The notes: generated by a model from the sequence alone, not told the origin. Shown: positions 18,262-27,690, numbered from the stretch's first letter. The stretch is DNA of 64,000 nucleotides from Lysinibacillus_B sp031181585 (GCF_047301505.1 NZ_CP154840.1:1860001-1924000); one strand, 5' to 3'. Translations and numbers: made by a program.

Positions 18262-19242
18262 ATGAAAAAAGTTTGGATTTTATCGTTAAGTCTTTTTGTA
18301 CTATTATTTCTTTCTGCGTGCTCCAGCAGCAATGAAGAAGTATCTGGGAAAGAACGTATGAAGGTTGGGGTCATGCTGTCGGATGCAGGGCTCGGCGACC
18401 AGTCTTTTTCAGATATTGCCTTTGAAGGACTGGAGAAAGCGCGGGATGAGCTGGATATTACTTTTGACTACCGTGAACTTTCGGAAACCGATACATATGA
18501 GCAGGGCATTGAGGAGCTTGTGGAAGGGGGTCAGGATCTTGTGATTGGGCTGGGCTTTTCCGTACAGGAGGCGATGGAGAAGGCCGCTGCAAAATACCCG
18601 GACCAGCAGTTTTTATTAATTGATGCCATGTCGGATGCACCGAATATTAACACGGTGCTGTTTAAGGAGGATGAAGGCTCCTACTTATTAGGTGCTCTTG
18701 CCGCCATGAAATCGAAAACTGGAACAGTCGGCTTTATAGGCGGTGTCGATAATCCGGTAATTCACCGATTCGAGCAAGGCTTTGCCGCAGGCGTTAAGCA
18801 GGTGAATCCGGATGCCAAAATATTGTCCGAATATGCAGGCACTTTCGGGGATGATCATTTAGGTGCCACTATCGCAAAAGACATGATTGCAGAGGGGGCA
18901 GACTTTTTATACCCTGCTGCCGGCTTTACTGGCGTCGGGTCGATTTTAGCAGCGCAGGAGGCAGGGGTTTATGCATTTGGTGTAGACATTGACCAGTTTT
19001 TCCTAGCTGAGAAAACGATTGTATCTTCCTTGTTAAAGCGTGTGGATACGGCTGTTTATCAATCGATTGAGGAAATAGTGAAGTCAGGAAAGTTGTCTGA
19101 GAAACATAAAGTACTAGGCATTAAGGAAAATGGTGTAAGTCTTGCACCTATCCGCGTATTATCGCTCACGGCAGAAGAGCAAAAACAACTTGATGCACTG
19201 CAGGAAAAGCTTTCGGATGGAAGTTTGACGATTACTGAATAG
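18262..19242 (+). CDS. BMP-family ABC substrate-binding lipoprotein
   Basis: 326 aa. Type II signal peptide with lipobox LFLSAC (Cys20), then a periplasmic-binding fold of the BMP/Med/PnrA class: KVGVMLSDAGLGDQSFSD at the start of the mature part, QFLLIDAM, GFIGGVDNPVIHRFEQGF and FGVDIDQFF are conserved blocks. This class usually binds purine nucleosides for an ABC importer, but no permease or ATPase gene is adjacent. Instead a chemoreceptor gene follows after 17 bases or fewer, so it may act as a sensory binding protein on the cell surface. Confidence 0.9.
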   Translation: MKKVWILSLSLFVLLFLSACSSSNEEVSGKERMKVGVMLSDAGLGDQSFSDIAFEGLEKARDELDITFDYRELSETDTYEQGIEELVEGGQDLVIGLGFSVQEAMEKAAAKYPDQQFLLIDAMSDAPNINTVLFKEDEGSYLLGALAAMKSKTGTVGFIGGVDNPVIHRFEQGFAAGVKQVNPDAKILSEYAGTFGDDHLGATIAKDMIAEGADFLYPAAGFTGVGSILAAQEAGVYAFGVDIDQFFLAEKTIVSSLLKRVDTAVYQSIEEIVKSGKLSEKHKVLGIKENGVSLAPIRVLSLTAEEQKQLDALQEKLSDGSLTITE

Positions 19243-19259
19243 GAAGTAAGGTGAAAAAA

Positions 19260-20912
19260 ATGAAACTGAAACCCAAAATACTGATGCTTTCCATTATCCC
19301 TTTACTGCTTGCGGTTGGCGTGATTGGCTATAATATCGTTCAATTGACAAGCTTGAATTCATCGACTGAGGAGGTAGTGGCGTCTCTCGTTACAGTGGAA
19401 GAGTTAAACAGCTCTGTGCAAAGCCTGCAAAAATCGCTTAGCGTGTACTCCTTAAATGTTTCGGAGAGCAATAAGCAGGACATTGAGAATGATATGGCCG
19501 GGACAGAGGAAATCTATCAACAGCTGCAAGCCGCTTATACAACCGAACGGCAGCACGAACTCGGCAAACGGTTTGAAATGAAATTTGCCGACGTTGCAGC
19601 CGTGACAGCAGAATCCCTGCAAACGGCCAATGTAACGGAAATCAAACGGCAGTCTCTGCGGACAAAAGGGATTGTCAATGATGTGATTGAGTTAAAAAGA
19701 GACGTAAGTGCAGGGTATGCTTCCATGCAGGCAGAGCTGCAAAGTAAAATTACAAAGATTGTCTGGATGTCTATTATACTGGCAACGATCATTTTAGTAG
19801 TAAGTATCGGGGCAGCACTTTACTTCACGAATCGGATTGTTGCGCCGATTCGCAATATGACCGAAAATGCAAAGCAAATTGCAGATGGCAATTTAGGTGT
19901 GCAGTTTGAGGAAATCCATACGCGTGATGAAGTGGCGGATTTACAGCAGTCCTTCAAACAGATGGCCGGCAATTTGAAGGATATTATTTCACATGTATCC
20001 AATAGTGCCAACCAGGTTGCTGCCTCCGCCGAGGAGCTGATGGCCAGTGCGGATGAAACGATGAAGGGAACAGAGCTCATCTCCATCTCGATTCAGGATG
20101 TCTCAGATGCTGCTACACAGCAAACAGAGATGTCTGAGGAATCTTCAACTTTCGCGCAGGAAGTACTGCACGATGCAAAAGAGATCGCAAAACAGGCTGA
20201 TCATGCCATGGAGCTGTCTGTATCGACGAATGACAAAGTTCAAAAAGGATCTGTTTTTGTTGAAGATACTGTTTCACAGATGAATTTAATTCAGACAACA
20301 GTTGAACAGACAGACCATTCTTTGACAATGCTTACCGGCCGCACGAAGGAAATCGTAAATATCCTGAAACTTGTGCAGGACATTTCGGAACAGACAAACT
20401 TATTAGCCTTAAATGCGGCTATTGAGGCTGCGCGGGCAGGGGAAGCAGGTAAAGGATTTGCTGTCGTAGCGGACGAGGTGAAAAAGCTTTCCGAGCAGAC
20501 AAAGCATTCTGTATCAGACATTTCACGTATAGCAGCGGAGATTGAAAAGGATACCGTCAATACGGTGACATCCATTCATGACGTGAAGGAACGGGTGAAT
20601 ACAGGAATCACGATTTCCCATAATACAAAAGCTACGTTTGATGAAATATTGACGATCATCGGGCAGGTTCAGGGACAAGTGAAACAGATTACGGCTGTCT
20701 CCGGCGGCATCCACTCGAAAATGGAAGCTGTGTCGGCACAGTCACTGCAAATGGCCGACATGTCACAAGTAACTGCTGGAAATGCTGTTTCGGTTGCTTC
20801 CGCATCCGAAGAGCAGCTTGCTTCTATGGAAGAAGTAAATGCAGCAGCTGTGTCTTTAGCACATTTAGCCGAAGATTTACAAAGTGTTGTATCCAAGTTT
20901 AATGCTTCTTAA
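19260..20912 (+). CDS. methyl-accepting chemotaxis protein
   Basis: About 550 aa. First membrane helix at residues 5-25, an outer all-helical sensor domain, second helix near 165-190 (IVWMSIILATIILVVSIGAAL), HAMP (TNRIVAPIRNMTENAKQIADGNLG), then a long coiled-coil signalling domain with the hairpin tip EQTNLLALNAAIEAARAGE and VVADEVKKLSEQT. It clusters with CheA/CheW to control flagellar rotation. ATG at 19260 has AAGGTG 6 bases upstream; GTG at 19251 is an alternative. Coupled to the upstream BMP lipoprotein, which may deliver the ligand. Confidence 0.92.
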   Translation: MKLKPKILMLSIIPLLLAVGVIGYNIVQLTSLNSSTEEVVASLVTVEELNSSVQSLQKSLSVYSLNVSESNKQDIENDMAGTEEIYQQLQAAYTTERQHELGKRFEMKFADVAAVTAESLQTANVTEIKRQSLRTKGIVNDVIELKRDVSAGYASMQAELQSKITKIVWMSIILATIILVVSIGAALYFTNRIVAPIRNMTENAKQIADGNLGVQFEEIHTRDEVADLQQSFKQMAGNLKDIISHVSNSANQVAASAEELMASADETMKGTELISISIQDVSDAATQQTEMSEESSTFAQEVLHDAKEIAKQADHAMELSVSTNDKVQKGSVFVEDTVSQMNLIQTTVEQTDHSLTMLTGRTKEIVNILKLVQDISEQTNLLALNAAIEAARAGEAGKGFAVVADEVKKLSEQTKHSVSDISRIAAEIEKDTVNTVTSIHDVKERVNTGITISHNTKATFDEILTIIGQVQGQVKQITAVSGGIHSKMEAVSAQSLQMADMSQVTAGNAVSVASASEEQLASMEEVNAAAVSLAHLAEDLQSVVSKFNAS

Positions 20913-20968
20913 AGAAAAGGGCTGCGGCTTATGCAGCACTGTTTAAGATCAATATATCAAGGGAAACG

Positions 20969-21013
20969 AAACGCCGTAAAGCGCTGTACATACAGTGTTT
21001 TCGGCGTTTTTTT
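20969..21013 (+). terminator. intrinsic terminator
   Basis: AAACGCCG (20969-20976) pairs with CGGCGTTT, with an inner CTGTA/TACAG helix and seven Ts. It closes the lipoprotein-chemoreceptor operon. Confidence 0.88.
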
Positions 21014-21162
21014 GTGTTGGCTATGTGAATGTTCACTATTGATATTTATAGAAAAAAAGACTTCCATAAAGTTGGTAGTTCTGTTTAATTTATTGCCTTA
21101 TTTACCTAACGTCCCCGGTAGTGATATAGAAAGACTTACACAATAATTGATGTGACAATAAG

Positions 21163-21447
21163 TCATTGTTTCTTACCTTTTCGTTCTAGAAATAGAGGTG
21201 CGATATTTAGTAAGATAGAGACAAATGTGAAAAACCATAGTGCCCTTCCGTAATTAGGTACTTCCCCTAAAAGTGACCAATCTTCTTTTTTTACCCACTC
21301 CGATACAAGACTGTATTCAGCGCAAAGTGTTAATGCTGTAAATGATAACCCCAACGCCATAGCAAGCTTATAATCCTTTCCTGCTGCATACACATAAAGG
21401 TTTATAAGAGTTGCTGCTAGTGCAATCACCCCAAATAATATCCACAT
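21163..21447 (-). CDS. three-helix membrane protein (94 aa)
   Basis: Hydrophobic segments at about residues 2-21, 28-48 and 68-88, with a charged loop (SEWVKKEDWSLLGEVPNYGRA) and a basic tail (ERKGKKQ). Small conserved-looking membrane protein of unknown function. ATG at 21447 has GGGGG 8 bases upstream; a GTG directly before it is less likely. Confidence 0.72.
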   Translation of the reverse strand: MWILFGVIALAATLINLYVYAAGKDYKLAMALGLSFTALTLCAEYSLVSEWVKKEDWSLLGEVPNYGRALWFFTFVSILLNIAPLFLERKGKKQ

Positions 21448-21471
21448 CACTATACCCCCATCTATTTTTAT

Positions 21472-21585
21472 TTATGCCGTGTCATGATACGAATGTGCTT
21501 CTTCTCCATTTTTTGCCTTCTTTATTATCAGACATTCATAAGTCTCATCTTGTTTTGGTGTAAATGCTCTTCTTTTTGTGATCAC
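21472..21585 (-). CDS. possible short ORF or gene tail (37 codons)
   Basis: Minus-strand frame from GTG at 21585 reads VITKRRAFTPKQDETYECL then IKKAKNGEEAHSYHDTA. The composition is protein-like and hydrophilic, but there is no good ribosome site and a stop lies directly upstream. It ends 24 bases before the membrane protein gene at 21447. It may be the tail of a lost gene. Confidence 0.3.
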   Translation of the reverse strand: MITKRRAFTPKQDETYECLIIKKAKNGEEAHSYHDTA

Positions 21586-21857
21586 TTATTGAACAAACCT
21601 GTCCTGTTGGATGAATAAATAAGCAACCTTTTTATAGAAAAATTAGACGATATTGGTTTACTGTAAGTTTCATCAATTACGATCATCACCAGCCATGAGT
21701 TGATATTTCTATTTCACAATGAATGTTCGCAAACTTCGAATAGGAACAATAACCTTTAACACAGAATTTGTGTCAAAAAAGTTTGTAAAAAATTTTGAAG
21801 AAATGTCCCTTTTTTGATGAGTCCCTGCGATTCATATGTATAAAGGGGGAATGAACA

Positions 21858-22169
21858 ATGAATTGGCAAGGACTACAGGTACTGCTGACATTCGATTTGG
21901 CAGATAGGCTGGGGGTGAGCAGGCAGCATCTGCTGCGCAATTTCGCAAGGCATCGCCATATGCTGACAGAAGGGGTGCATTACTTTGTGCTGTCCGGCAT
22001 GGCGCTGAATGAGTGGAAGGGAATGTATGGGGGACAGCAGTATCCGCCTGTTTGTTTCGTTTGGACGGAAAGCGGTGCCTATTACTTGATGCAGACATTC
22101 CGTGCGCCGTATGTAAGGAGAAATTATATAGAGCGGGTATTTCCGTACTTTTGGGAGGGGAGCAAATGA
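21858..22169 (+). CDS. ORF6N-domain phage-type protein
   Basis: 103 aa. LTFDLADRLGVSRQHLLRNFARHRHMLTEGVHYFVLSG followed by FVWTESGAYYLM matches the ORF6N DNA-binding module of temperate phages, often linked to replication or antirepressor proteins. GGGGGAATGAACA precedes the ATG. It is the first gene of a tight four-gene run whose next gene starts on the ATGA overlapping its stop. Higher GC than the surroundings suggests transfer. Confidence 0.75.
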   Translation: MNWQGLQVLLTFDLADRLGVSRQHLLRNFARHRHMLTEGVHYFVLSGMALNEWKGMYGGQQYPPVCFVWTESGAYYLMQTFRAPYVRRNYIERVFPYFWEGSK

Positions 22170-22867
22170 GAAAGCTTGCGAACTGTGACTCCGTGCCCGT
22201 TTATAAGCAACTGGCTGTGAAGGTCGGTCTGCATGAAGCAATCTTTCTGCAGCAGCTCCATTACAACCTTCAGTTTTCAAGAAAGGTAGTGGAGCGCTAT
22301 AAATGGTATCAATGCAAAATGGACAATTGGCTGAAGCAGCTGCCATTTTTATCGAAAAGTACAATAGAGCGTACAATCAAATCCGTATGTACCATGCAGT
22401 TGGCTGAGAGAAGGACGTTTGATGGCAAAGGTACATATTACCGCATCCGTTATGAAGTGCTGCAGGAAATGTTGGTTGTAGACAGTGAATCTAATAGAAG
22501 CACGCTTCCAACTGATGGCGATGATGCTTCTAATTGGGGTACGATTACGCATCAGGCAGAGGGAGAAAGTACCTCAGGCAGAAGGAGGGAAATGGCCGGA
22601 AACGCTGATATATCAACGGCCGGCGGCGCCCTAAGAAGTAAAGAAAGAAATAAAGAAAAAATAATTAAAGAAAGCAGCGATGTACTGTTGTATGCAAAAG
22701 CGGTTGGCGCGCAATGGGGAGTGGATGAGGGGCAGGTGTTCCTTGACGTGTATGAAGCACTGGAAAACGGGGCAGATGTCATAAAAATGCTTATGCAGGT
22801 CCGCAAGGCTTCCCAGCAGCAGCTCACACTGTACCCGCACGAACTTTTTGGTGATGGCTATGCATGA
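22166..22867 (+). CDS. phage-like replication initiation / helicase-loader protein
   Basis: 233 aa. The N-terminal 120 residues (VPVYKQLAVKVGLHEAIFLQQLHYNL..KWYQCKMDNWLKQL..LSKSTIERTIKSV) form the winged-helix unit of phage replication-organiser proteins, which recognise origin DNA. A low-complexity linker with Lys/Glu repeats follows, then a helical C-terminus as in DnaD-type loaders. ATG at 22166 overlaps the preceding stop (ATGA) and has GGGAGGGGAG 5 bases upstream; the open frame back to 22013 is only read-through. It probably loads the helicase encoded next. Confidence 0.75.
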   Translation: MRKLANCDSVPVYKQLAVKVGLHEAIFLQQLHYNLQFSRKVVERYKWYQCKMDNWLKQLPFLSKSTIERTIKSVCTMQLAERRTFDGKGTYYRIRYEVLQEMLVVDSESNRSTLPTDGDDASNWGTITHQAEGESTSGRRREMAGNADISTAGGALRSKERNKEKIIKESSDVLLYAKAVGAQWGVDEGQVFLDVYEALENGADVIKMLMQVRKASQQQLTLYPHELFGDGYA

Positions 22868-24101
22868 CATGCTCGAGCAAAGCATATTGGCCGTAGTTCT
22901 TCAGGATGCACATTTTTTGGATGATACGGTATTGCACCCAGCCATGTTTACGGCCGTACATCACCGGAATTTACTGCAATGCATGCAGCAGCTGAAAAGT
23001 GAAAATGCGATGATCGATATCGTCACGCTGATTGCACGCTTTGGTGCAGAGCATTTCGGGGGTGCCGGCTATTTACAAAGCCTGCAGCAATATGCAAACG
23101 AGGAGAAGTTCGAAGCATACTGCGAGGTGCTGCTGGAGCAGTATAAAGAGCGGCGGAAACTGCAGCTGCTGCTCCAGGCCCAGCAGGAAAACTGGAAGGT
23201 CGAAGCGATTCAGGAGCACCTCGATCGAATTCAGGATACGGTCATGCCTGTGGATACAAGCATTAAGCCGGCTCTTATGTCGATGCACGACTGGCCGTTC
23301 TTGCATACTGTTATCGAACCTTCCATCACGACCGGCATTACGCCGCTCAACCGGCTTTTGGAAGGTTTCAAGCCCGGGGAGCTGACCATTTTAGCGGCAA
23401 GGCCGTCGATGGGGAAGACGGATGTGATGACCTGCTTTGCATTAGCCGCCGGATTGGAACATACCGCTTTGATTTTTTCTCTTGAGATGAGCCGTGATGC
23501 ACTGCTGAAGCGCATGGTTGCACAGATCGGCGATTTTAACCGCCATCATCTGCACGATCCATACGGGCGCATGACGGAAGAGGACAAACTGCGCTGGAGC
23601 AAGGTATTAAACAGCCTTTATACGAGAAGTATCGAAATTGACGAGCGCTCTGTTTTGTCCGTAGAAAAAATGCGGGTGCAAGTAAGGCGGACGAAGAAAA
23701 GCCATCCAGATAAACCGCTCATCGTCTTCATCGACTACCTGCAAATCATGCAGACGGATGAAAGCCTGCCGCACGTTCAGGCAATCGGTCAAATCAGCCG
23801 CGGGTTGAAGGCACTGGCAAAGGACTTTCAATGTCCAGTCATCTGCCTTTCCCAGCTGAACCGTAACAGTGAGAGCCGGCTGGAGAAAAGGCCGATGCTC
23901 AGCGATATCCGTGATTCGGGTAATATCGAGCAGGATGCGGATGTGGTGCTGCTGCTGTACCGCGACAGCTACTACAACAAAGAAAAAACAAACAAGTTTG
24001 ACCCCCTTGAAATCATCGTAGCGAAGCATCGTAACGGGTCGACCGGGAAGGTGCAGGTGTTCTATGACAAAACAACCGGGCGCATTCAAGACCGTGCATG
24101 A
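22854..24101 (+). CDS. DnaB-like replicative helicase
   Basis: About 415 aa, somewhat shorter than chromosomal DnaB (about 450). The N-terminal primase-interaction domain is at residues 1-95 (LEQSILAVVLQDAHFLDDTV..HRNLLQCMQQL), and the RecA-like motor from about 150 has Walker A ARPSMGKTDV, Walker B IVFIDYLQIM, the CLSQLNR element and SGNIEQDADVVLLLYRD. It unwinds DNA 5' to 3' as a hexameric ring. No strong ribosome site is seen; the start lies inside the previous gene, so it is translationally coupled. ATGs at 22854, 22860 and 22869 are possible. It is phage-type, additional to the housekeeping copy presumably elsewhere. Confidence 0.88.
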   Translation: MAMHDMLEQSILAVVLQDAHFLDDTVLHPAMFTAVHHRNLLQCMQQLKSENAMIDIVTLIARFGAEHFGGAGYLQSLQQYANEEKFEAYCEVLLEQYKERRKLQLLLQAQQENWKVEAIQEHLDRIQDTVMPVDTSIKPALMSMHDWPFLHTVIEPSITTGITPLNRLLEGFKPGELTILAARPSMGKTDVMTCFALAAGLEHTALIFSLEMSRDALLKRMVAQIGDFNRHHLHDPYGRMTEEDKLRWSKVLNSLYTRSIEIDERSVLSVEKMRVQVRRTKKSHPDKPLIVFIDYLQIMQTDESLPHVQAIGQISRGLKALAKDFQCPVICLSQLNRNSESRLEKRPMLSDIRDSGNIEQDADVVLLLYRDSYYNKEKTNKFDPLEIIVAKHRNGSTGKVQVFYDKTTGRIQDRA

Positions 24102-24525
24102 AATCTTCGCGGCTGCCCTTAGCTGCGAGGATGCATTTTTAGCAACAGTCATCTACTGGTGCATACAGGAAGGCCGCCTGCAGCTGACAGATGCAAGCGA
24201 TCGTCTGGATGCAGTTGTGCTCACGGAAAACGAGCAAAAAACAATCCGCCAATGGATCAAACGTGATGTACTCGGGCTGAAAAAGATAAAGCTCTATGCG
24301 TTTCCGTGCAGGGAGGGGACGTACGCACTCGTTTTCGCCGAGCATGTAGAGCAGGGTGCGCAGCTGTTTGAAGGAATCTACCAATTTCGTCCGGAGCGTG
24401 CCTTTAGTGTGTATAACCGGCTGAAAAGCCGGATGTATGTGGTGAACGGGCAGGTGCAGACGATTCAGGAGCTGAAATATGCACTCCCGGCGCTGCCGTA
24501 TTATTTTGGGGAGGTTGAGGGGTGA
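24064..24525 (+). CDS. unknown partner of the DnaB-like helicase (153 aa)
   Basis: It overlaps the helicase gene by 38 bases in another frame, so it is coupled to it. Not recognised. Hydrophilic, mixed alpha/beta, with HEIFAAALSCEDAFLATVIYWC near the N-terminus and a Tyr/Pro-rich end (YALPALPYYFGEVEG). The position after helicase suggests a helicase accessory or regulator in the same module, but there is no sequence proof. No terminator is obvious in the next 40 bases. Confidence 0.65.
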   Translation: MTKQPGAFKTVHEIFAAALSCEDAFLATVIYWCIQEGRLQLTDASDRLDAVVLTENEQKTIRQWIKRDVLGLKKIKLYAFPCREGTYALVFAEHVEQGAQLFEGIYQFRPERAFSVYNRLKSRMYVVNGQVQTIQELKYALPALPYYFGEVEG

Positions 24526-25031
24526 ATGGGGCGGCTTTTGAATCAGCTGTAGCTTTAGAATAAAGTTTGATCATTTCCTACTGTTGAGCTTCCACAATCG
24601 CGTCAGATTGTTGAATAATGACGTGTATACTAACTAATCAGCTAAATAAACGATTATCATATATAGATTTGGAATATAAATTTCCCAATCACCCATTGTT
24701 TTGGAAGCTGACTATTCATCAGGAAGTTTATTCTATTTATTTGCAATACTACTCGGCATCATTTTCAACTTCGATTTAGTTAATCAATTAAATCAATACC
24801 CTATATATTCTTAATCTTCCAGTACTCTTTTACTTTTGATACAGAAACACCTATATCATAACTATTAGTAATATTTGTAAAGTGATGTATGGTTTTTTTA
24901 GTTTCCTCCCTGGTACTTGCTTCGAGAAATAATGGGATCTGCATACAATTTTCTATCTGCCAAGCAAGCTGCCGCTGTTTAACTTTGCTTGTTCACGGGA
25001 ACTAAAAGTACAAGATATTGGGGGAATTTCA
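24526..25031. other. intergenic, no gene seen
   Basis: About 500 AT-rich bases with many stops on both strands. It carries the promoter region of the PLD-family gene. Nothing else is recognised. Confidence 0.5.
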
Positions 25032-26495
25032 ATGAAAAAAGTTGAGAAGAGATGGAACAGCTGGAGTCACAGAAAAAAAGTTATAAGCGCTCTTATTCTT
25101 CTTTTGATTTTGCTATATATAGGAGAAATGTTATGGCATACATATAAACCGTTGCCGGAAGATATTTCCTATGAAGGAGACCTGCATAGAACAGACAATA
25201 TTGAAATGCTAACGGATTTAACTTATGCGCAAGACCAGGAAGGGACCAATCGGAAACATGAGAATCATATATTTGATGAAGTTTATACGTTGATTGATGA
25301 AGCCGAACAGTTTGTGGTGGTGGATTTCTTTTTGATGGATGGGTATTTCGATGAAAAAGAAGATTTCCCGCCAATCGCGAATATCCTCTCTGACAAGCTT
25401 GCCGAGAAAAAGAAAAACAATCCCGATATGCCGGTTGTTTTCATCACCGATCCGCTCAATAAGGGCTATGGCTCCTATGAAACCCCATGGTTCAAGAAGA
25501 TGCGTGAAGCCGGGGTAGAAATTGTTTACACGGATTTAAAGCAGCTGCGGGATTCCACGCCGGTTTATTCAGGCTTATACAGATTAATTTTTCAATGGTT
25601 CGACCACGACGACAAGGGATGGATTGACAATGCCATGTCAAGCAAAGCGCCAAAAATGACCGTATCCTCCTATTTGGAACTGCTCAATGTGAAAGCCAAC
25701 CACCGCAAAGCGGCCGTTTCGGAAAAGGAAGCGATTATCACATCATCAAACCCGCATGATGCAAGTGGCTTCCACGGAAATCTTGGTTTGAAAGTAACGG
25801 GGCCCGTCATAAACGATATTCTGGAGGCAGAAGAAGCGGTGTCACTCATGTCGGATGGTCCGAAATTGCCGAGGGCTGATATGCCGCAGCAAGGTGATGG
25901 CCAATATGCTGTACAATATTTGACCGAGAAGAAAATTTTGGATGCCTTGCTTGAGGATCTAGCGGCGACAAAAGCAGGGGATAAAATTTGGATTGGCATG
26001 TTCTTTATTGCCCAGCGCGACATTGTCAACACCTTAACAGATGCAGCAAACCGGGGCGTGCAGGTGAATATGATTCTAGATCCAAATGAAAACTCATTCG
26101 GTCAGGAAAAGTCCGGCCTGCCGAATCGACCGGTTGTGAACGAGCTGCTTGAGGATACAAATGAACAAATCAACATTCGCTGGTACAACACCGTTGTCGG
26201 CCAATACCATACAAAAGCCATCTGGATTCAAACAGCGGAACAAACAATCATTTCAAGCGGTTCTGCCAACTATACGGAACGAACATTGGAGAATTACAAC
26301 CTGGAAAATAACGTACGCATCCTCGCTCCAAATGATAGCGCGCTCGCCTTGGAGATGGAACGATATTTTGAACGGCTTTGGAAGAATGAAGATGCCCTCT
26401 ACACTCTTGATGCGGAAGAATATCAGGATAACTTCTCCTGGTGGCAGCGCTGGATTTACACGGTTCAAAGAGCAGCCAAGGTAACCACTTATTAA
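25032..26495 (+). CDS. membrane-anchored phospholipase D family protein
   Basis: 487 aa. One N-terminal membrane helix (residues 16-35, VISALILLLILLYIGEMLW), then two PLD lobes: the first HKD-like motif in NHRKAAVSEKEAIITSSNPHDASGF (around 224-248), the second in YHTKAIWIQTAE..IISSGSANYTERTLENYN (around 395-430). Two such motifs in one chain form a single active site that cleaves or transfers phosphodiesters, as in cardiolipin synthase. The layout fits a membrane lipid enzyme on the outer face. The upstream region is AT-rich; a GGGGGAATTTC site precedes the ATG. Confidence 0.85.
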   Translation: MKKVEKRWNSWSHRKKVISALILLLILLYIGEMLWHTYKPLPEDISYEGDLHRTDNIEMLTDLTYAQDQEGTNRKHENHIFDEVYTLIDEAEQFVVVDFFLMDGYFDEKEDFPPIANILSDKLAEKKKNNPDMPVVFITDPLNKGYGSYETPWFKKMREAGVEIVYTDLKQLRDSTPVYSGLYRLIFQWFDHDDKGWIDNAMSSKAPKMTVSSYLELLNVKANHRKAAVSEKEAIITSSNPHDASGFHGNLGLKVTGPVINDILEAEEAVSLMSDGPKLPRADMPQQGDGQYAVQYLTEKKILDALLEDLAATKAGDKIWIGMFFIAQRDIVNTLTDAANRGVQVNMILDPNENSFGQEKSGLPNRPVVNELLEDTNEQINIRWYNTVVGQYHTKAIWIQTAEQTIISSGSANYTERTLENYNLENNVRILAPNDSALALEMERYFERLWKNEDALYTLDAEEYQDNFSWWQRWIYTVQRAAKVTTY

Positions 26496-26628
26496 CGGAA
26501 TAAAGAAGATTCTCCTAATTGAATGTAACGGGTTCGGTTGATGGGGAGAAACATGTTAAAAACAATCTAAATGACATTCCATTAGCATTTTATCTAGCCA
26601 TTAAACTCTCTATATAAATGGCGAATAG

Positions 26629-26659
26629 AACCGCTCAGATTATTTCTGAGTGGTTTTTA
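26629..26659 (+). terminator. intrinsic terminator
   Basis: AACCGCTCAGA (26629-26639) pairs with TCTGAGTGGTT (26645-26655), with one G-U pair, then TTTTTAT. It closes the PLD-family gene. Confidence 0.85.
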
Positions 26660-26874
26660 TTTCATATTTTGAACCAACTGAGATTCCTTTAAAAAAGCAA
26701 ATTTACAGCGATAAGAATATGCATCATTTTATTCAGTAACACTGATGATATAGCATTGTGCCAAATTCGTTCAAACCGTTGCTGCACCTGAATTTTAAGA
26801 AATGTATAAATAATGTATATAGAAAAGACCACGAACATTGATATTACAACATTCGCAGTTTTTTGGGGTGTTTC

Positions 26875-26962
26875 CGAACTTGCGTTTGGGAACGTTTATT
26901 ATGATTGCTTTGTAAAACTTATAAGTCCTTGTTGCACTTAAGCGCCCGGTTGCTTAAGTGAG
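26875..26962 (-). repeat. dispersed repeat, copy A (partial)
   Basis: Contains TTTGGGAACGTTTATTATGA, then CTTTGTA..TTATAAGTCCTTGTTGCACTT, and ends in a perfect hairpin CACTTAAG-loop-CTTAAGTG (26935-26960 region). It matches copies B and C closely and lies just below the small gene at 27014. Confidence 0.7.
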
Positions 26963-27013
26963 TATTGGTACAAATAGAACGTCAAGAAAAATGTCTACCG
27001 ATATTAATGTGTA

Positions 27014-27187
27014 TTAATGACCTAGATTGTCGTTGTTACCACTAAGTGGTTCTACTACTTCTCCATCTTTATCTGTTACAATACTGTCGGTTTCCTTATT
27101 AGCCTCGGTCAAAGATCCATAATAAATAAAAACACCAAAAGTAATGATAGCTATCGTTGTTAATCCTATAGAAATTCTCTTTTTCAT
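27014..27187 (-). CDS. small membrane-anchored protein (57 aa)
   Basis: ATG at 27187 with AGGGAGATGAC upstream. MKKRISIGLTTIAIITFGVF is a membrane anchor or uncleaved signal, followed by a short acidic outer tail (EANKETDSIVTDKDGEVVEPL). No family known. It is the last of a series of small minus-strand genes separated by the dispersed repeat. Confidence 0.65.
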   Translation of the reverse strand: MKKRISIGLTTIAIITFGVFIYYGSLTEANKETDSIVTDKDGEVVEPLSGNNDNLGH

Positions 27188-27240
27188 AAAGTAGTCATCT
27201 CCCTAAAGATAAATTTGTTTTATCCAATACACTCTACCCA

Positions 27241-27468
27241 TTATATTAGACTTGCTATTAAAATAACCATAATAAACAAATATAACAATAATAGGATAAA
27301 AATTGTGAAAATAACATAAGCGACAGACTTCCATATTCCTTTCGGGGCTTTTATTGCCAGGAATAACCCTAAAAGAATTCCTAAAGTTTCTATCTTCCAA
27401 TCGTTTGGTAGAAAAAACAATGTAATAAACAGTATAATTACTGAAATTAAACCTAAATACTTTTTCAT
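27241..27468 (-). CDS. three-helix small membrane protein (75 aa)
   Basis: Nearly all hydrophobic: segments at about residues 5-20, 29-42 and 50-73, with a central basic/Trp patch (KAPKGIWKSV). ATG at 27468 is favoured by GGGAG 8 bases upstream; a GTG at 27477 lies next to that site. Unknown function; member of the small-gene series. Confidence 0.65.
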   Translation of the reverse strand: MKKYLGLISVIILFITLFFLPNDWKIETLGILLGLFLAIKAPKGIWKSVAYVIFTIFILLLLYLFIMVILIASLI

Positions 27469-27549
27469 TATTTTCACTCCCGAAACAATTTTCTATCTCT
27501 AAGAGTAACGAAATTAATTGGTAGAAGTTCCGAAAAATGGAATATAACC

Positions 27550-27690
27550 TTCCCAAAGCGTCGCTTGAAAAGCTATTATCTTTCAGTCATGAAACTTCCA
27601 TTCGGGAACGTTTATTATGATTGTTTTGTATAGATTATAAATCCGTGCTGCACTAAAGCTCCCCGTTAGTGAAACAAGAACGATTATGAA
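27550..27690 (-). repeat. dispersed repeat, copy B (full)
   Basis: Starts CCTTCCCAAAGCGTCGCTTG, includes TTCGGGAACGTTTATTATGA with TTGTTTTGTA, and ends in a hairpin CACTAA-AGCTCCCCG-TTAGTG. It links the block seen in copy D to the block seen in copies A and C. Confidence 0.7.
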
